NCBI GenBank assembly: GCA_029065825.1
Contig: JAIEHQ010000053.1
Coordinates: 1 to 35,503, forward strand
Source: Alistipes sp.
GTDB taxonomy: Bacteria; Bacteroidota; Bacteroidia; Bacteroidales; Rikenellaceae
DNA: 35,503 bases
Reading direction: 5' to 3'
In this document: piece by piece, positions 7,541-16,325 of the stretch
How positions within the stretch are numbered: the first letter of the stretch is position 1
How the letters are laid out: each line of letters starts with the position of its first letter
Notes under the pieces: model-generated
Database searches by the model: none
What the model was told of the DNA's origin: nothing
What the model saw: only the letters and a program-made list of their open reading frames with translations
Made by a program: the position numbers and the translations under genes

Positions 7541-8779
7541 TTGACACAGAACGATAGTAAAAATACGAAAGATACGGCTGCGCCGGGCGCTCCGGCGGCC
7601 GATGCCGGACGATCGGAGCGGGCGGTGCTGGTGGCCGTGGTGTGCGACCGGCAGGATGCCCGCCGCACGGAGGAGTACCTCGACGAGCTGGAGTTTCTGG
7701 CCGAGACGGCTGGGATCGAGACCGTGCGCCGCATCACGCAGCGGCTGCCGCAGCCCTCGTCGCGCATCTACGTGGGGCCGGGCAAGCTGGAGGAGATTGC
7801 CGACTACTGCCGCGAGCAGGAGATCGATGTGGTGATCTTCGACGACGAGCTGTCGCCGTCGCAGACCCGCAACATCGAGGCGGCGATGCCCTGCCGGATT
7901 CTGGACCGCACGCGCCTGATTCTCGACATTTTCCTTTCGCGTGCGCGGACGGCATACGCCAAGACCCAGGTGCAGCTGGCCAACTACCAGTACATGTTGC
8001 CCCGGCTCTCGGGCATGTGGACCCACCTGGAGCGGCAGCGCGGCGGTACGGGTACGCGCGGCGGCGCGGGCGAGCGCGAGATCGAGACCGACCGGCGCAT
8101 CGTGCGCAACCGCATCAGCAAGCTCAAGGAGGATCTCCAGAAGATCGACCGGCAGATGGCCGTGCAGCGCTCGAACCGGGGATCGCTCGTGCGGGTGGCG
8201 CTGGTGGGCTATACCAACGTCGGCAAATCGACGCTGATGAACCTGCTCTCGAAGAGCGACGTTTTCGCCGAGAACAAGCTCTTCGCCACGCTCGACACGA
8301 CGGTGCGCAAGGTGGTCTTCGACAACCTGCCGTTCCTGCTCTCCGATACAGTCGGATTCATCCGCAAGCTGCCCACCGAGCTGGTCGAGTCGTTCAAATC
8401 GACGCTCGACGAGGTGCGCGAGGCCGATCTGCTGCTGCACGTGGTCGATGTCTCCCACCCGCAGTTCGAGGATCAGATCGCCGTCGTGAAGCAGACCCTG
8501 CAGGAGATCGGTGCGGGCGAAAAGCCGGTATATCTCGTCTTCAATAAGGTCGATGCCTACACCTGCGTGGAGAAGGATCCCGACGACCTGACACCTCCCA
8601 CGCGGGAGAACCTCTCGCTCGATGAGCTGCGGCGGAGCTGGATCGCGCAGGCCAACACCCCCTGCATCTTCATCTCGGCCGTCGAGAAGATCAATGTCGA
8701 GAAGCTGCGCACGGACCTCTACGGCATGATCCGCGAAATCCATGCGGGACGCTACCCGTTCAACAATTTCCTCTATTGA
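7541..8779 (+). CDS. hflX: GTPase HflX (ribosome-associated)
   Basis: HflX is a GTPase that splits or rescues stalled ribosomes under stress. The N-terminal HflX domain shows the glycine-rich segment IYVGPGKLEEIADYC and the region SRARTAYAKTQVQLANYQYM, followed by the flexible RGGTGTRGGAGE loop. The GTPase domain has G1 GYTNVGKST (about residue 223), G3 DTVGFIRKLP and G4 NKVD. The 412-residue length is normal. The only start compatible with a full N-terminus is TTG at 7541; no in-frame ATG lies before the conserved domain. It begins 18 nt after the AT-rich gene and is followed by upp after 22 nt, suggesting an hflX-upp-LtaS-like operon. Confidence 0.95.
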   Translation: MTQNDSKNTKDTAAPGAPAADAGRSERAVLVAVVCDRQDARRTEEYLDELEFLAETAGIETVRRITQRLPQPSSRIYVGPGKLEEIADYCREQEIDVVIFDDELSPSQTRNIEAAMPCRILDRTRLILDIFLSRARTAYAKTQVQLANYQYMLPRLSGMWTHLERQRGGTGTRGGAGEREIETDRRIVRNRISKLKEDLQKIDRQMAVQRSNRGSLVRVALVGYTNVGKSTLMNLLSKSDVFAENKLFATLDTTVRKVVFDNLPFLLSDTVGFIRKLPTELVESFKSTLDEVREADLLLHVVDVSHPQFEDQIAVVKQTLQEIGAGEKPVYLVFNKVDAYTCVEKDPDDLTPPTRENLSLDELRRSWIAQANTPCIFISAVEKINVEKLRTDLYGMIREIHAGRYPFNNFLY

Positions 8780-8801
8780 CAAACCCTCAAAAACGACACT
8801 T

Positions 8802-9455
8802 ATGCTGCACATTCTCAACCAGCAGAATACCCTGCTCAACAAATTCATCGCCGAGATCCGCGACCGTTCGGTCCAGCAGGATTCGATGCGCTTCCGCCGC
8901 AATCTGGAGCGTATCGGCGAAGTGACGGCCTACGAAATATCGCGGACGATGAACTACGAGCCGCGCACGGTCGAGACTCCGCTGGGCGAGGCCGTCGTGC
9001 AGTGCATCTCCGACCGGGTGGTGCTGGCCACCATCCTCCGGGCGGGACTTCCGTTCCATCAGGGCTTTCTGAACTACTTCGACGATGCGCAGAACGCCTT
9101 CGTCTCGGCCTACCGCAAGAGCAAGAAGGACGGTACGTTTACCGTCAAGGTCGAGTATATCTCGTGCGGCGACCTGGAGGGCAAGACCCTGCTGCTGGTC
9201 GATCCGATGCTGGCCACCGGATCGTCGCTCGTACTGGCCTGGGAGGCGCTCTGCGAGCGGGGCGGCATGCCGGCCCACACCCACATCGCTTCGGTCATCG
9301 CCAGCGAGCAGGGGGTGGATTACGTGATGAAGAACATGCCGCGCGAGCATGTCTCGATCTGGTGCGCGGCCGTCGATGAGGAGCTTACCTCGCGCGCCTA
9401 CATCGTTCCGGGCATCGGCGATGCCGGCGACCTGGCCTACGGCGAAAAGATCTGA
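8802..9455 (+). CDS. upp: Uracil phosphoribosyltransferase
   Basis: This pyrimidine-salvage enzyme makes UMP from uracil and PRPP in the cytoplasm. The 217-residue protein carries the PRPP-binding loop LLVDPMLATGSSL and the uracil-binding C-terminal segment YIVPGIGDAGDLAYG, both in canonical positions. The frame is open from 8742, but that would overlap hflX; MLHILNQQNT at 8802 is the natural N-terminus. It lies 22 nt after hflX and 8 nt before the LtaS-like gene, with no terminator on either side, so it is the middle gene of an operon. The link to its neighbours is probably one of shared transcription only. Confidence 0.96.
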   Translation: MLHILNQQNTLLNKFIAEIRDRSVQQDSMRFRRNLERIGEVTAYEISRTMNYEPRTVETPLGEAVVQCISDRVVLATILRAGLPFHQGFLNYFDDAQNAFVSAYRKSKKDGTFTVKVEYISCGDLEGKTLLLVDPMLATGSSLVLAWEALCERGGMPAHTHIASVIASEQGVDYVMKNMPREHVSIWCAAVDEELTSRAYIVPGIGDAGDLAYGEKI

Positions 9456-9463
9456 TTCCGGCA

Positions 9464-11269
9464 ATGCTGCGTCGTTTGTCGTTCCCTGCGGCCGTCTTTG
9501 CCGTGACCGTCGGCTGGATGGCCTTGCAGAAACCGCTGTTTCTGCTCTTCTACCATGCGCGCGCGGCTTCGGCCTCGGCGGCCGACTGGTGGGCCGTCGT
9601 GCGGCACGGGCTGTCGCTCGACTGTACCGTCGCGGGATACGTCGCCGCTGTGCCGGCACTCGCCGTGCTGGCATCGTGGTGGATGCCCGATTCGTGGTGC
9701 GGTGCCGTGCGGCGGGCGGTGCGCTGCTGGCTGGCGCTCGCGGCTGTCGCGACGGCCGCGATCTTCGCGGTCGATCTGGGGCTGTACGGCTATTGGGGCT
9801 TCCGGCTCGACGGGTCGGTGCTCGTCTATCTTTCGGATCCGAAGGAGGCGCTGGCCAGCGTCACGTGGGGCGAGGCCCTGCGGCAGCTGGCGGTCTTCGC
9901 GCTCTACGGCGGCGGCATGGCCGCCACGCTTCTGCCGCTCGTGTCTCTTCTCGGGTGCGGAGGCGGCGCACGCCCGGCGCGTGTGCGTGCGTGCGGTTCG
10001 CTGTTGTCGCTGCTGCTCTGCGGCGTGCTGTTCCTGGCCATCCGGGGCGGCGTGACGGTAGCCGTGGCCAACGTCAGCAAGGTCTATTTCAGCAAGGACA
10101 TGTTCTTGAACCACGCCGCCGTCAATCCCGTCTTCTCGTTCCTCTCGTCGGCGGGCGATCGGCGGGAGTATGCCGCGGCCTATCCCTTCTTCGGGGAGGA
10201 GCGGCGGCGGGAGCTTTTCGATGACGTGCGGGGCAACCGTCCCGGGGCCGATGACGGCACCCTTCCCCTGCTGCGCACGCAGCGCCCGAATGTGGTGCTG
10301 GTGCTGCTCGAGAGTTTCGGCCGCACGATCATGGACGACACCGTGGGCGGCCGGCCCGTGATGCCCAACATGCAGCGGCTCAAGAGTGAGGGCGTGTGGT
10401 TCGAGAATTTCTTCGCCAACTCCTACCGTACCGACCGGGGCGAGGTGGCGGTGCTCTGCGGCTTTCCGGCGCAGACCACCATGTCGCTCATGAAGCTGCC
10501 CCGCAAGAACGCCACCCTGCCGTCGCTGGCCCGCTCGCTCGGGCGCGAGGGCTACCGCTCGCTCTTCGTCTATGGCGGCGACCTCAATTTTACCAACCAG
10601 GCTTCGTTCATGTATGCGACCGGTTGGGAGCGGCTGCTCTGGCAGAAGCAGATGCGGCTCGATGCCCCGACCTCGAAGTGGGGCTATGCCGACGACGTGG
10701 TGGCCGACCTTTTCGCCGACGAGGTGGAGGCGCTGAGCCGTGCGGGAGAGCCGTTTCTGGCGGGCTGGCTCACGCTTTCGAGCCACGAGCCGTTCGACGT
10801 TCCTTACGATGCGTTCGACGACCGGCTGCTCAACGCGATGGCCTTTACCGACGCGCAGGTCGGGCGGCTGATCGACCGGCTCAAGGCTTCGCCCGCGTGG
10901 GACGACCTGCTGGTGGTGCTCGTCGCCGACCACGCCTATCCCTATCCCGAGGGACTGAGCTACAACGAGCCGCTGCGCCACCGCATCCCGATGCTCTGGC
11001 TGGGCGGCGCGGTGGCCGGCCCGGCGGAGGTGGAGACCTACGCCTCGCAGATCGACTTATGCGCCACGCTGCTGGCGCAGCTCGGCATTTCGCACGAGGA
11101 GTTCGACTACAGCAAGAACATTTTCGGCAGCGAGCCTCCCCGGCGGTTCGGCTACTGGTGCTTCAGCGACGGCTTCGGCTTCATCGACGAGGCGGGCGAG
11201 ACGGTCTATGACCACACCGCCGGGCGGGTGGTCCGTTCGGACGGCGCGGGCTGCGAGGAGCGGCTGTAG
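9464..11269 (+). CDS. LtaS-like membrane phosphoglycerol/sulfatase-superfamily transferase, possibly truncated by an amber codon
   Basis: This 601-residue inner-membrane protein belongs to the LTA-synthase/sulfatase superfamily, which in Gram-negative bacteria moves phosphoglycerol or phosphoethanolamine headgroups onto glycans or lipids. About five N-terminal helices (residues 1-195) precede a periplasmic catalytic domain. Metal and nucleophile residues are in place: Glu283 in LLESFGRT, Thr323 in SYRTDRGE, and Asp489-His490 in VADHAYP. It is the third gene of the hflX-upp operon, 8 nt after upp. The TAG at 11267 is suspicious: the same frame continues for sixteen family-like codons to a second TAG. 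The catalytic core is complete, so the product may still be active. The exact substrate is unknown. Confidence 0.9.
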   Translation: MLRRLSFPAAVFAVTVGWMALQKPLFLLFYHARAASASAADWWAVVRHGLSLDCTVAGYVAAVPALAVLASWWMPDSWCGAVRRAVRCWLALAAVATAAIFAVDLGLYGYWGFRLDGSVLVYLSDPKEALASVTWGEALRQLAVFALYGGGMAATLLPLVSLLGCGGGARPARVRACGSLLSLLLCGVLFLAIRGGVTVAVANVSKVYFSKDMFLNHAAVNPVFSFLSSAGDRREYAAAYPFFGEERRRELFDDVRGNRPGADDGTLPLLRTQRPNVVLVLLESFGRTIMDDTVGGRPVMPNMQRLKSEGVWFENFFANSYRTDRGEVAVLCGFPAQTTMSLMKLPRKNATLPSLARSLGREGYRSLFVYGGDLNFTNQASFMYATGWERLLWQKQMRLDAPTSKWGYADDVVADLFADEVEALSRAGEPFLAGWLTLSSHEPFDVPYDAFDDRLLNAMAFTDAQVGRLIDRLKASPAWDDLLVVLVADHAYPYPEGLSYNEPLRHRIPMLWLGGAVAGPAEVETYASQIDLCATLLAQLGISHEEFDYSKNIFGSEPPRRFGYWCFSDGFGFIDEAGETVYDHTAGRVVRSDGAGCEERL

Positions 11270-11320
11270 CGAGGCAAGGCGCTGCTGCAAACCACCTACG
11301 AGGACATCGGCCGCCGGTAG
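11270..11320 (+). other. In-frame extension after the LtaS-like stop codon
   Basis: After the TAG at 11267-11269 the same frame reads RGKALLQTTYEDIGRR and then TAG at 11318-11320. From what I recall of Bacteroidota members of the family, a Gly-Lys-Ala...Leu-Gln-Thr...Tyr-Asp tail is the usual C-terminus. This looks like the original gene end, cut off by a nonsense change or by a sequencing error. Confidence 0.55.
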
Positions 11321-11445
11321 CTTTGCGGGCGGCGGCCGGAAGCTGCGGTGCGTGCCGGAAGGGTGCGCAGGGGGCGGGATGCCCTGTTCGGCGGGCCGGA
11401 TCGAATATATCGGCCGCGCGGCTTCCCCTTGTCGGGCGAAATTAC

Positions 11446-11453
11446 TACCTTTG
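11446..11453 (+). promoter_or_regulatory. -7 element directly before the helicase ATG (possible leaderless start)
   Basis: TACCTTTG fits TAnnTTTG and ends only 5 nt before the ATG at 11459, so transcription would begin at or very near the start codon. The -33 position is poor. Confidence 0.5.
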
Positions 11454-11458
11454 CCCGC

Positions 11459-13891
11459 ATGGAATCTCAGATATTGCAAGGACTCAACCCCGTCCAGCGC
11501 GAAGCGGTGGTCAATTACGACGCGCCGTCGCTCATCATCGCGGGTGCGGGGTCGGGCAAGACGCGGGTGCTGACCTCGCGCATCGCCTACATGATCGAAC
11601 AGGGGGTTCCGCCGGAGCATATCCTGGCGCTGACCTTTACCAATAAAGCGGCCGAGCAGATGCGCGGGCGCATCGCGCAGATGGTGCCCGGAGGACGCAG
11701 CCGCTTCATCCGGATGGGAACCTTCCACTCGGTTTTCGCGCGCATCCTGCGCGAGAATGCCGAGCGCATCGGCTATCCGGCGACCTACACCATCTACGAA
11801 CCGGCCGACTGCAAGAACTTGCTCAAGACGATCGTCAAGGAGCTGCATCTGGCCGAGGAGAAGTACAAGCCCGCGCTGCTCGCCTCGCGCATCTCCTACG
11901 CCAAGAACTGCCTGGTCACGCCGGGCGCCTACCTGGCCAACGCCAGCTGCGGGGCGGAGGACCGGCAGCGGCAGATTCCCGAATTCGGCAACATCTACAA
12001 CATCTACTGCGCCCGCTGCAAGCAGAACGGGGCGATGGACTTCGACGACCTGCTGCTGCAGACCAATATCCTGCTGCGCGACTGCCCCGACATCACGGCC
12101 CGCTATCAGGAGCTGTTCCGCTATATTCTGGTCGATGAGTATCAGGATACCAACTACGCCCAGTACGCCATCATCCGCCGGCTGTCGCAGCACCATGCCA
12201 AGGTGTGCGTGGTGGGCGACGACGCGCAGTCGATCTACTCGTTTCGGGGGGCGAAGATCGAGAACATACTCTCGTTCAAGAAAGATTTTCCCTCGGCGAT
12301 GGTCTTCAAGCTGGAGCAGAACTACCGTTCGACCCGCACGATCGTCGATGCGGCCAACTCGGTGATCGCCCGCAACTCGAAACGGATGGAGAAGAAGTGC
12401 TTCTCCGAGGGCGAGGTGGGCGACAGGATCCGGGTGCTGCGCGCCTATACCGACCGCGAGGAGGCCGAGCGGGTGGTTGCGGACCTGCGCGACAAGGTGC
12501 GGGCTGCGGGCGAGGAGTGGGCCGAGGCGGCCATCCTCTACCGCACCAACAACCAGTCGCAGGCGCTCGAAGAGGCGTTGCGCCGCAAGGGGGTTCCCTA
12601 CCGCATCTACAAGGGCAATTCGTTCTACGATCGCAAGGAGATCCGCGACATGCTGGCCTACATTCGTCTGGTGGTCAATCCCCGCGACGACGAGGCGTTC
12701 CGCCGCATCGTCAATTATCCGGCGCGCGGCATCGGCGATGCGACCGTCGAGCGCATCGCGCAGCTGGCCCGCGAGACGGGCCGTTCGATGTGGGAGGCGG
12801 TGGATGCGCTGGTGGCCGAGCCGGCGGCCGATTCGGTGCAGCGGGCCATCGTGCGCAAGGTCTCCGAGTTCGTGGCGATGATCCGCGCTCTGTCGCAGGC
12901 CCGGGCGGAGAAGGGGCTTTACGAGCTGGGGCTCGAGATCGCTACCCGTTCCGGCGTGCTCGGAGTCTATCGGCAGGAGAACACCCCCGAAGCGACCTCG
13001 GCGGTGGAGAATATCGAGGAGCTGCTCAACACCATGCAGCTCTTCAACGAGCAGCGCGAGGCCGAGATCCGGGCCGGCGAGCGCGGCGAGGAGGAGCGGG
13101 CCACCGTCGAGGAGTGGCTGCAGCAGGCGATGCTGATGACCGACATGGACAAGGAGCAGGACGATCCGGCCGACCGCAACAAGGTGACGCTGATGACGGT
13201 TCATTCGGCCAAGGGATTGGAGTACAAGTTCGTCTATATCGTCGGAATGGAGGAGAACCTCTTCCCCTCGCAGCGGGCGGCCGAGTCGCCCGACGGTCTG
13301 GAGGAGGAGCGGCGGCTCTTTTACGTGGCGCTCACGCGGGCCAAGGTCTCCGCGACGCTCTCCTATGCCGAGACCCGTTTCAAGTGGGGCAACATGGAGT
13401 TCTCGCGCCCGAGCTGCTTCCTGCGCGAGATCGATCCCTGCTATCTGGATGCCGAGCCGCTCGACGACGAGCACGAAGTGCTCCGCAAACCTGCCGGGCA
13501 GCGGAACGCCTCGCCGCTCGACGAGCTGCGCCGCCGCTTCGACTACCGTTATGCACAGAAATCGGCCTCGGGCGCTTCGCGGGGCAGTTCCCCCGCCAGC
13601 CGGCCCTCCGCGGCGCATGGGGCGCAGCCCGCGGCGACCGCCCCGGTCCGTCCGACGGCGGGCATGCGGAGCATGGGGGTGCGTCCGGGCGACGCGACCT
13701 TGCAGCAGGGTGCCGCCCCCGCCGCGAACTGCGGCTATGCGGTGGGCGACCGGGTGTCGCACCTGAAGTTCGGCGCGGGGGTCATCCTCCGCATCGAGAC
13801 GGCATCGGGCGATCACAAGCTGGTGGTCGAGTTCGCCGACTACGGCGAGAAGACTCTGCTGGCGAAGTTCGCCAAACTGACTCGGCTGTAG
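11459..13891 (+). CDS. ATP-dependent DNA helicase, UvrD/PcrA type (superfamily 1A)
   Basis: This 810-residue 3'-5' helicase should act in nucleotide excision repair, replication restart and removal of RecA or stalled polymerase. All superfamily 1 motifs are visible: Walker A AGAGSGKT (residues 28-35), DEYQDTNY (motif II), GDDAQSIYSFRGA (III), EQNYRS (IV), TVHSAKGLEYK (V) and VALTRAK (VI). A flexible Ala/Ser/Pro-rich linker follows, then a C-terminal Tudor-like domain typical of PcrA (VGDRVSHLKFGAGVI), which in PcrA binds RNA polymerase. The frame is open from 11348, but MESQILQGLNPVQ at 11459 matches the family N-terminus. Whether to name it uvrD or pcrA is a convention; both describe the same clade. 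Confidence 0.96.
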   Translation: MESQILQGLNPVQREAVVNYDAPSLIIAGAGSGKTRVLTSRIAYMIEQGVPPEHILALTFTNKAAEQMRGRIAQMVPGGRSRFIRMGTFHSVFARILRENAERIGYPATYTIYEPADCKNLLKTIVKELHLAEEKYKPALLASRISYAKNCLVTPGAYLANASCGAEDRQRQIPEFGNIYNIYCARCKQNGAMDFDDLLLQTNILLRDCPDITARYQELFRYILVDEYQDTNYAQYAIIRRLSQHHAKVCVVGDDAQSIYSFRGAKIENILSFKKDFPSAMVFKLEQNYRSTRTIVDAANSVIARNSKRMEKKCFSEGEVGDRIRVLRAYTDREEAERVVADLRDKVRAAGEEWAEAAILYRTNNQSQALEEALRRKGVPYRIYKGNSFYDRKEIRDMLAYIRLVVNPRDDEAFRRIVNYPARGIGDATVERIAQLARETGRSMWEAVDALVAEPAADSVQRAIVRKVSEFVAMIRALSQARAEKGLYELGLEIATRSGVLGVYRQENTPEATSAVENIEELLNTMQLFNEQREAEIRAGERGEEERATVEEWLQQAMLMTDMDKEQDDPADRNKVTLMTVHSAKGLEYKFVYIVGMEENLFPSQRAAESPDGLEEERRLFYVALTRAKVSATLSYAETRFKWGNMEFSRPSCFLREIDPCYLDAEPLDDEHEVLRKPAGQRNASPLDELRRRFDYRYAQKSASGASRGSSPASRPSAAHGAQPAATAPVRPTAGMRSMGVRPGDATLQQGAAPAANCGYAVGDRVSHLKFGAGVILRIETASGDHKLVVEFADYGEKTLLAKFAKLTRL

Positions 13892-14038
13892 CTCCGGGTG
13901 CGGTTTGCTCCGGACTTCTCCGCGAGCGGTCCGCTCTGTGAATGGGCGGAGCCGGATGCGCGGGAAATAGGGCGGTTCGAAGCGGGTTCTGCGGTTCGGA
14001 CCGCTGCATCGATTATCAGGACAACAAAATATTACGAT

Positions 14039-15163
14039 ATGTATCGAATTATCCTTTCGGGCGGAGGTACGGGCGGCCACATCTATCCGGCCGTGGCCGT
14101 GGCCGAAGCGTTGCGTCGCCGGCTGGGCGACGAGGTAGAGATCCTTTTCGTCGGTGCCGAGGGCAAGATGGAGATGGAGAAAGTGCCGGCTCTGGGCTAT
14201 GAGATCGTGGGGCTGCCCGTCGCCGGGTTGCAGCGCCGGCTCGACTGGCGCAATCTGCTGGTGCCCTTCAAGGCGCTCCGCAGCCTGCGGCTGGCGCGGC
14301 GGACGATCCGCGAGTTCGGGGCCGACGCGGTGGCCGGTTTCGGCGGTTATGCGAGCGGGCCGGTGCTGCGGGCCGCGCAGCGGATGGGAATCCCGACGCT
14401 GATCCAGGAGCAGAACTCCTATGCCGGTCTGACCAACAAGCTGCTGGCGCGGCGGGCGCGCACCATCTGCGTCGCCTACGAGGGGATGGAGCGCTTCTTC
14501 CCGCAGGAGAAGATCGTGATGACGGGCAATCCGCTGCGGGGCCGCTTCTCGCGCGAGGGGACCGACCGGGGCGAGGCGCTGGCCCACTTCGGCTTCGAGC
14601 CGGGGGTGCCGACGGTGCTGCTGGTGGGCGGTTCGCTCGGCACGCGGACGCTCAACGAGGTAATGAAGGAGTGGATTCCCCGGCAGGGCGGAACGGCTCC
14701 CGTGCAGGTCATCTGGCAGACGGGCAAATATTACCGGGCGGAGATGCGCGCCTTTCTGGAGGCCCATCCCACCGCCCGCATCTGGCAGGGTGCCTTCATC
14801 GACCGGATGGACTATGCCTACGCGGCGGCCGATCTGGTGGTCTCGCGCAGCGGTGCCTGCACTGTTTCGGAACTGTGCCTGGCGGCGAAGCCGACGCTGT
14901 TCGTTCCCTCGCCCAATGTGGCGGAGGACCACCAGACCAAGAACGCCCGGGCGCTTTCCGACCGGGGTGCTGCGCTGCTGGTGCCCGATGCGGAGGCGGT
15001 CGGCCGCGTGATGGACGAGGCGGTCGCCCTGGTGCGGGATCCGGAGCGGCTCGCGGAGCTGAGCCGACGCATCGGGGAGCTGGCCATCTCCGACTCTGCG
15101 GAACGGATCGTCGGCGAGATTCTCCGCCTGCTCGGGGAGAAGGGCCGGCCGGTGCGGGAATAG
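14039..15163 (+). CDS. murG: UDP-N-acetylglucosamine--N-acetylmuramyl-(pentapeptide) pyrophosphoryl-undecaprenol GlcNAc transferase MurG
   Basis: MurG transfers GlcNAc to lipid I to form lipid II on the cytoplasmic face of the inner membrane, the last intracellular step of peptidoglycan synthesis. The 374-residue protein has the N-terminal loop GGGTGGHIYPA, GGYASGP, QEQNSYAGLTNK, the GGSLG loop and the C-terminal donor-binding region SGACTVSELC with EDHQTKNA. A GTG is open further upstream (13898), but MYRIILSGGGTGG at 14039 is the normal start. It stands alone between a helicase and a DHH phosphoesterase; none of the usual division genes (murD, ftsW, murC, ftsQ) is next to it. No convincing promoter was seen in the 147 nt before it. 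Confidence 0.96.
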   Translation: MYRIILSGGGTGGHIYPAVAVAEALRRRLGDEVEILFVGAEGKMEMEKVPALGYEIVGLPVAGLQRRLDWRNLLVPFKALRSLRLARRTIREFGADAVAGFGGYASGPVLRAAQRMGIPTLIQEQNSYAGLTNKLLARRARTICVAYEGMERFFPQEKIVMTGNPLRGRFSREGTDRGEALAHFGFEPGVPTVLLVGGSLGTRTLNEVMKEWIPRQGGTAPVQVIWQTGKYYRAEMRAFLEAHPTARIWQGAFIDRMDYAYAAADLVVSRSGACTVSELCLAAKPTLFVPSPNVAEDHQTKNARALSDRGAALLVPDAEAVGRVMDEAVALVRDPERLAELSRRIGELAISDSAERIVGEILRLLGEKGRPVRE

Positions 15164-15247
15164 CCGGCCGGGCGGCGGCTTCCGGAGAGGTTTCCGGTGC
15201 GTGCGGCGGCGAAAAGCGGCGGGAACGGGTGCGGGTTTGCCTCCGGA

Positions 15248-15278
15248 TTTGATATTTGCGGATAAATTAGTATATTTG
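15248..15278 (+). promoter_or_regulatory. Strong promoter directly before the DHH phosphoesterase ATG (leaderless)
   Basis: TTTG at 15248-15251 and TATATTTG at 15271-15278 are spaced 19 nt apart, the best match in the window. The -7 box ends 5 nt before the ATG at 15284, so the mRNA should start at or within a base or two of the start codon. Confidence 0.8.
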
Positions 15279-15283
15279 CATCT

Positions 15284-16315
15284 ATGACAATCAAAGAGGA
15301 AGATATAGAGCGGCTGCGGCAGCTGCTGGAGGAACCCGCACGCAAGATCGTGATCGTGGCGCATGTCAATCCCGACGGCGATGCGGTCGGTTCGTCGATC
15401 GCCTGGCGCGATGCGCTGCAGGGGATGGGCCACCGGGTAACCTGCGTGGTCCCCAACAAATACCCCTACTTTCTGGACTGGATGTCCGATATCGGGAGCG
15501 TGGTCATCTTCAAGAACGACGAGGCGGGCATCGCCCGCCGGGCGGTGGAGGAGGCCGACCTGATCTTCTGCCTCGACTTCAACGCCATTTCGCGCCTGGA
15601 GGGGCTGAGCGAGCTGATCGAGTCCAATACGACGGCCCGCCGCGTGCTGATCGACCACCACCTGGCGCCCGGCCCCGGCTTCGACCTGATGTTCTCCCAT
15701 CCCGACTCGTCGAGCACCTCGTTCCTGGTCTATTCGATCATCGAGCGGATGCTGGGTGTGAAGGCCATCACGCCGCGGATGGCCGAAAGCATGTATGTGG
15801 GCATGATGACCGACACGGGCAACTTCTCCTTCTCGTTCCTCACGCCGGCGCTCTACCGGGCGGTGGCCGTGCTGGCCGAGACGGGAATCGACATTCCGGC
15901 CATCCACAACAACGTCTATAACGCCTTTACCGAAGGGCGCGCGCGGCTGTTCGGCTATGCGATAAACCGCAAGATGGAGGTTATGCACGACGGTACGGTG
16001 GCCTACATGTCGCTGCTCGAGAGCGAGATGCGCCGCTTCCAGTTCCAGCAGGGCGACAGCGAGGGGTTCGTCAATTATGCGCTGACGATCAAGAAGATGA
16101 AGATGTCGGCCATATTCATCGCCCACCGCAAGTTCATCCGCGTGTCGCTGCGCTCGCGGGGCGATGTCGATATGAACCTCTTCGCCCGCAAATATTTCAA
16201 CGGCGGCGGCCACCGCAATGCCGCGGGCGGCAAGTCGTTCGTCTCGATGGAGGAGACGATCGCCCACTTCCGCCGCTCGGTCGAGGAGTTCGCCGCCGAG
16301 GGTCATTTGGGTTGA
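15284..16315 (+). CDS. DHH/DHHA1 phosphoesterase, NrnA-like oligoribonuclease/pAp phosphatase
   Basis: NrnA-type enzymes degrade nano-RNA (2-5 nt) from the 5' or 3' end and dephosphorylate 3'-phosphoadenosine 5'-phosphate. The 343-residue protein has the four DHH-family motifs: AHVNPDGDAVGSS (His27, Asp31, Asp33), DFNAISRLE, the name-giving DHHLAPG and a distal MTDTGNFS. The C-terminal DHHA1 domain carries the substrate-binding GGGHRNAAGG. The length fits NrnA and excludes the longer RecJ. The start at 15284 follows a near-perfect promoter by 5 nt and suggests leaderless translation. The LysR gene begins 10 nt after its stop, so both are probably on one transcript. Confidence 0.93.
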   Translation: MTIKEEDIERLRQLLEEPARKIVIVAHVNPDGDAVGSSIAWRDALQGMGHRVTCVVPNKYPYFLDWMSDIGSVVIFKNDEAGIARRAVEEADLIFCLDFNAISRLEGLSELIESNTTARRVLIDHHLAPGPGFDLMFSHPDSSSTSFLVYSIIERMLGVKAITPRMAESMYVGMMTDTGNFSFSFLTPALYRAVAVLAETGIDIPAIHNNVYNAFTEGRARLFGYAINRKMEVMHDGTVAYMSLLESEMRRFQFQQGDSEGFVNYALTIKKMKMSAIFIAHRKFIRVSLRSRGDVDMNLFARKYFNGGGHRNAAGGKSFVSMEETIAHFRRSVEEFAAEGHLG

Positions 16316-16325
16316 TGTGTCGTCT

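Noticed and set aside
11267-11320. TAG reassigned as a sense codon
   Set aside because: TAG ends several standard genes in this window exactly where families end (murG, pdxA, infC, glutamine synthetase), so it is a normal stop here.
11309-11337. GGCCGCCG/CGGCGGCC inverted repeat at the end of the LtaS-like gene as a terminator
   Set aside because: The loop is 13 nt and no T run follows; likely a by-product of GC-rich sequence.
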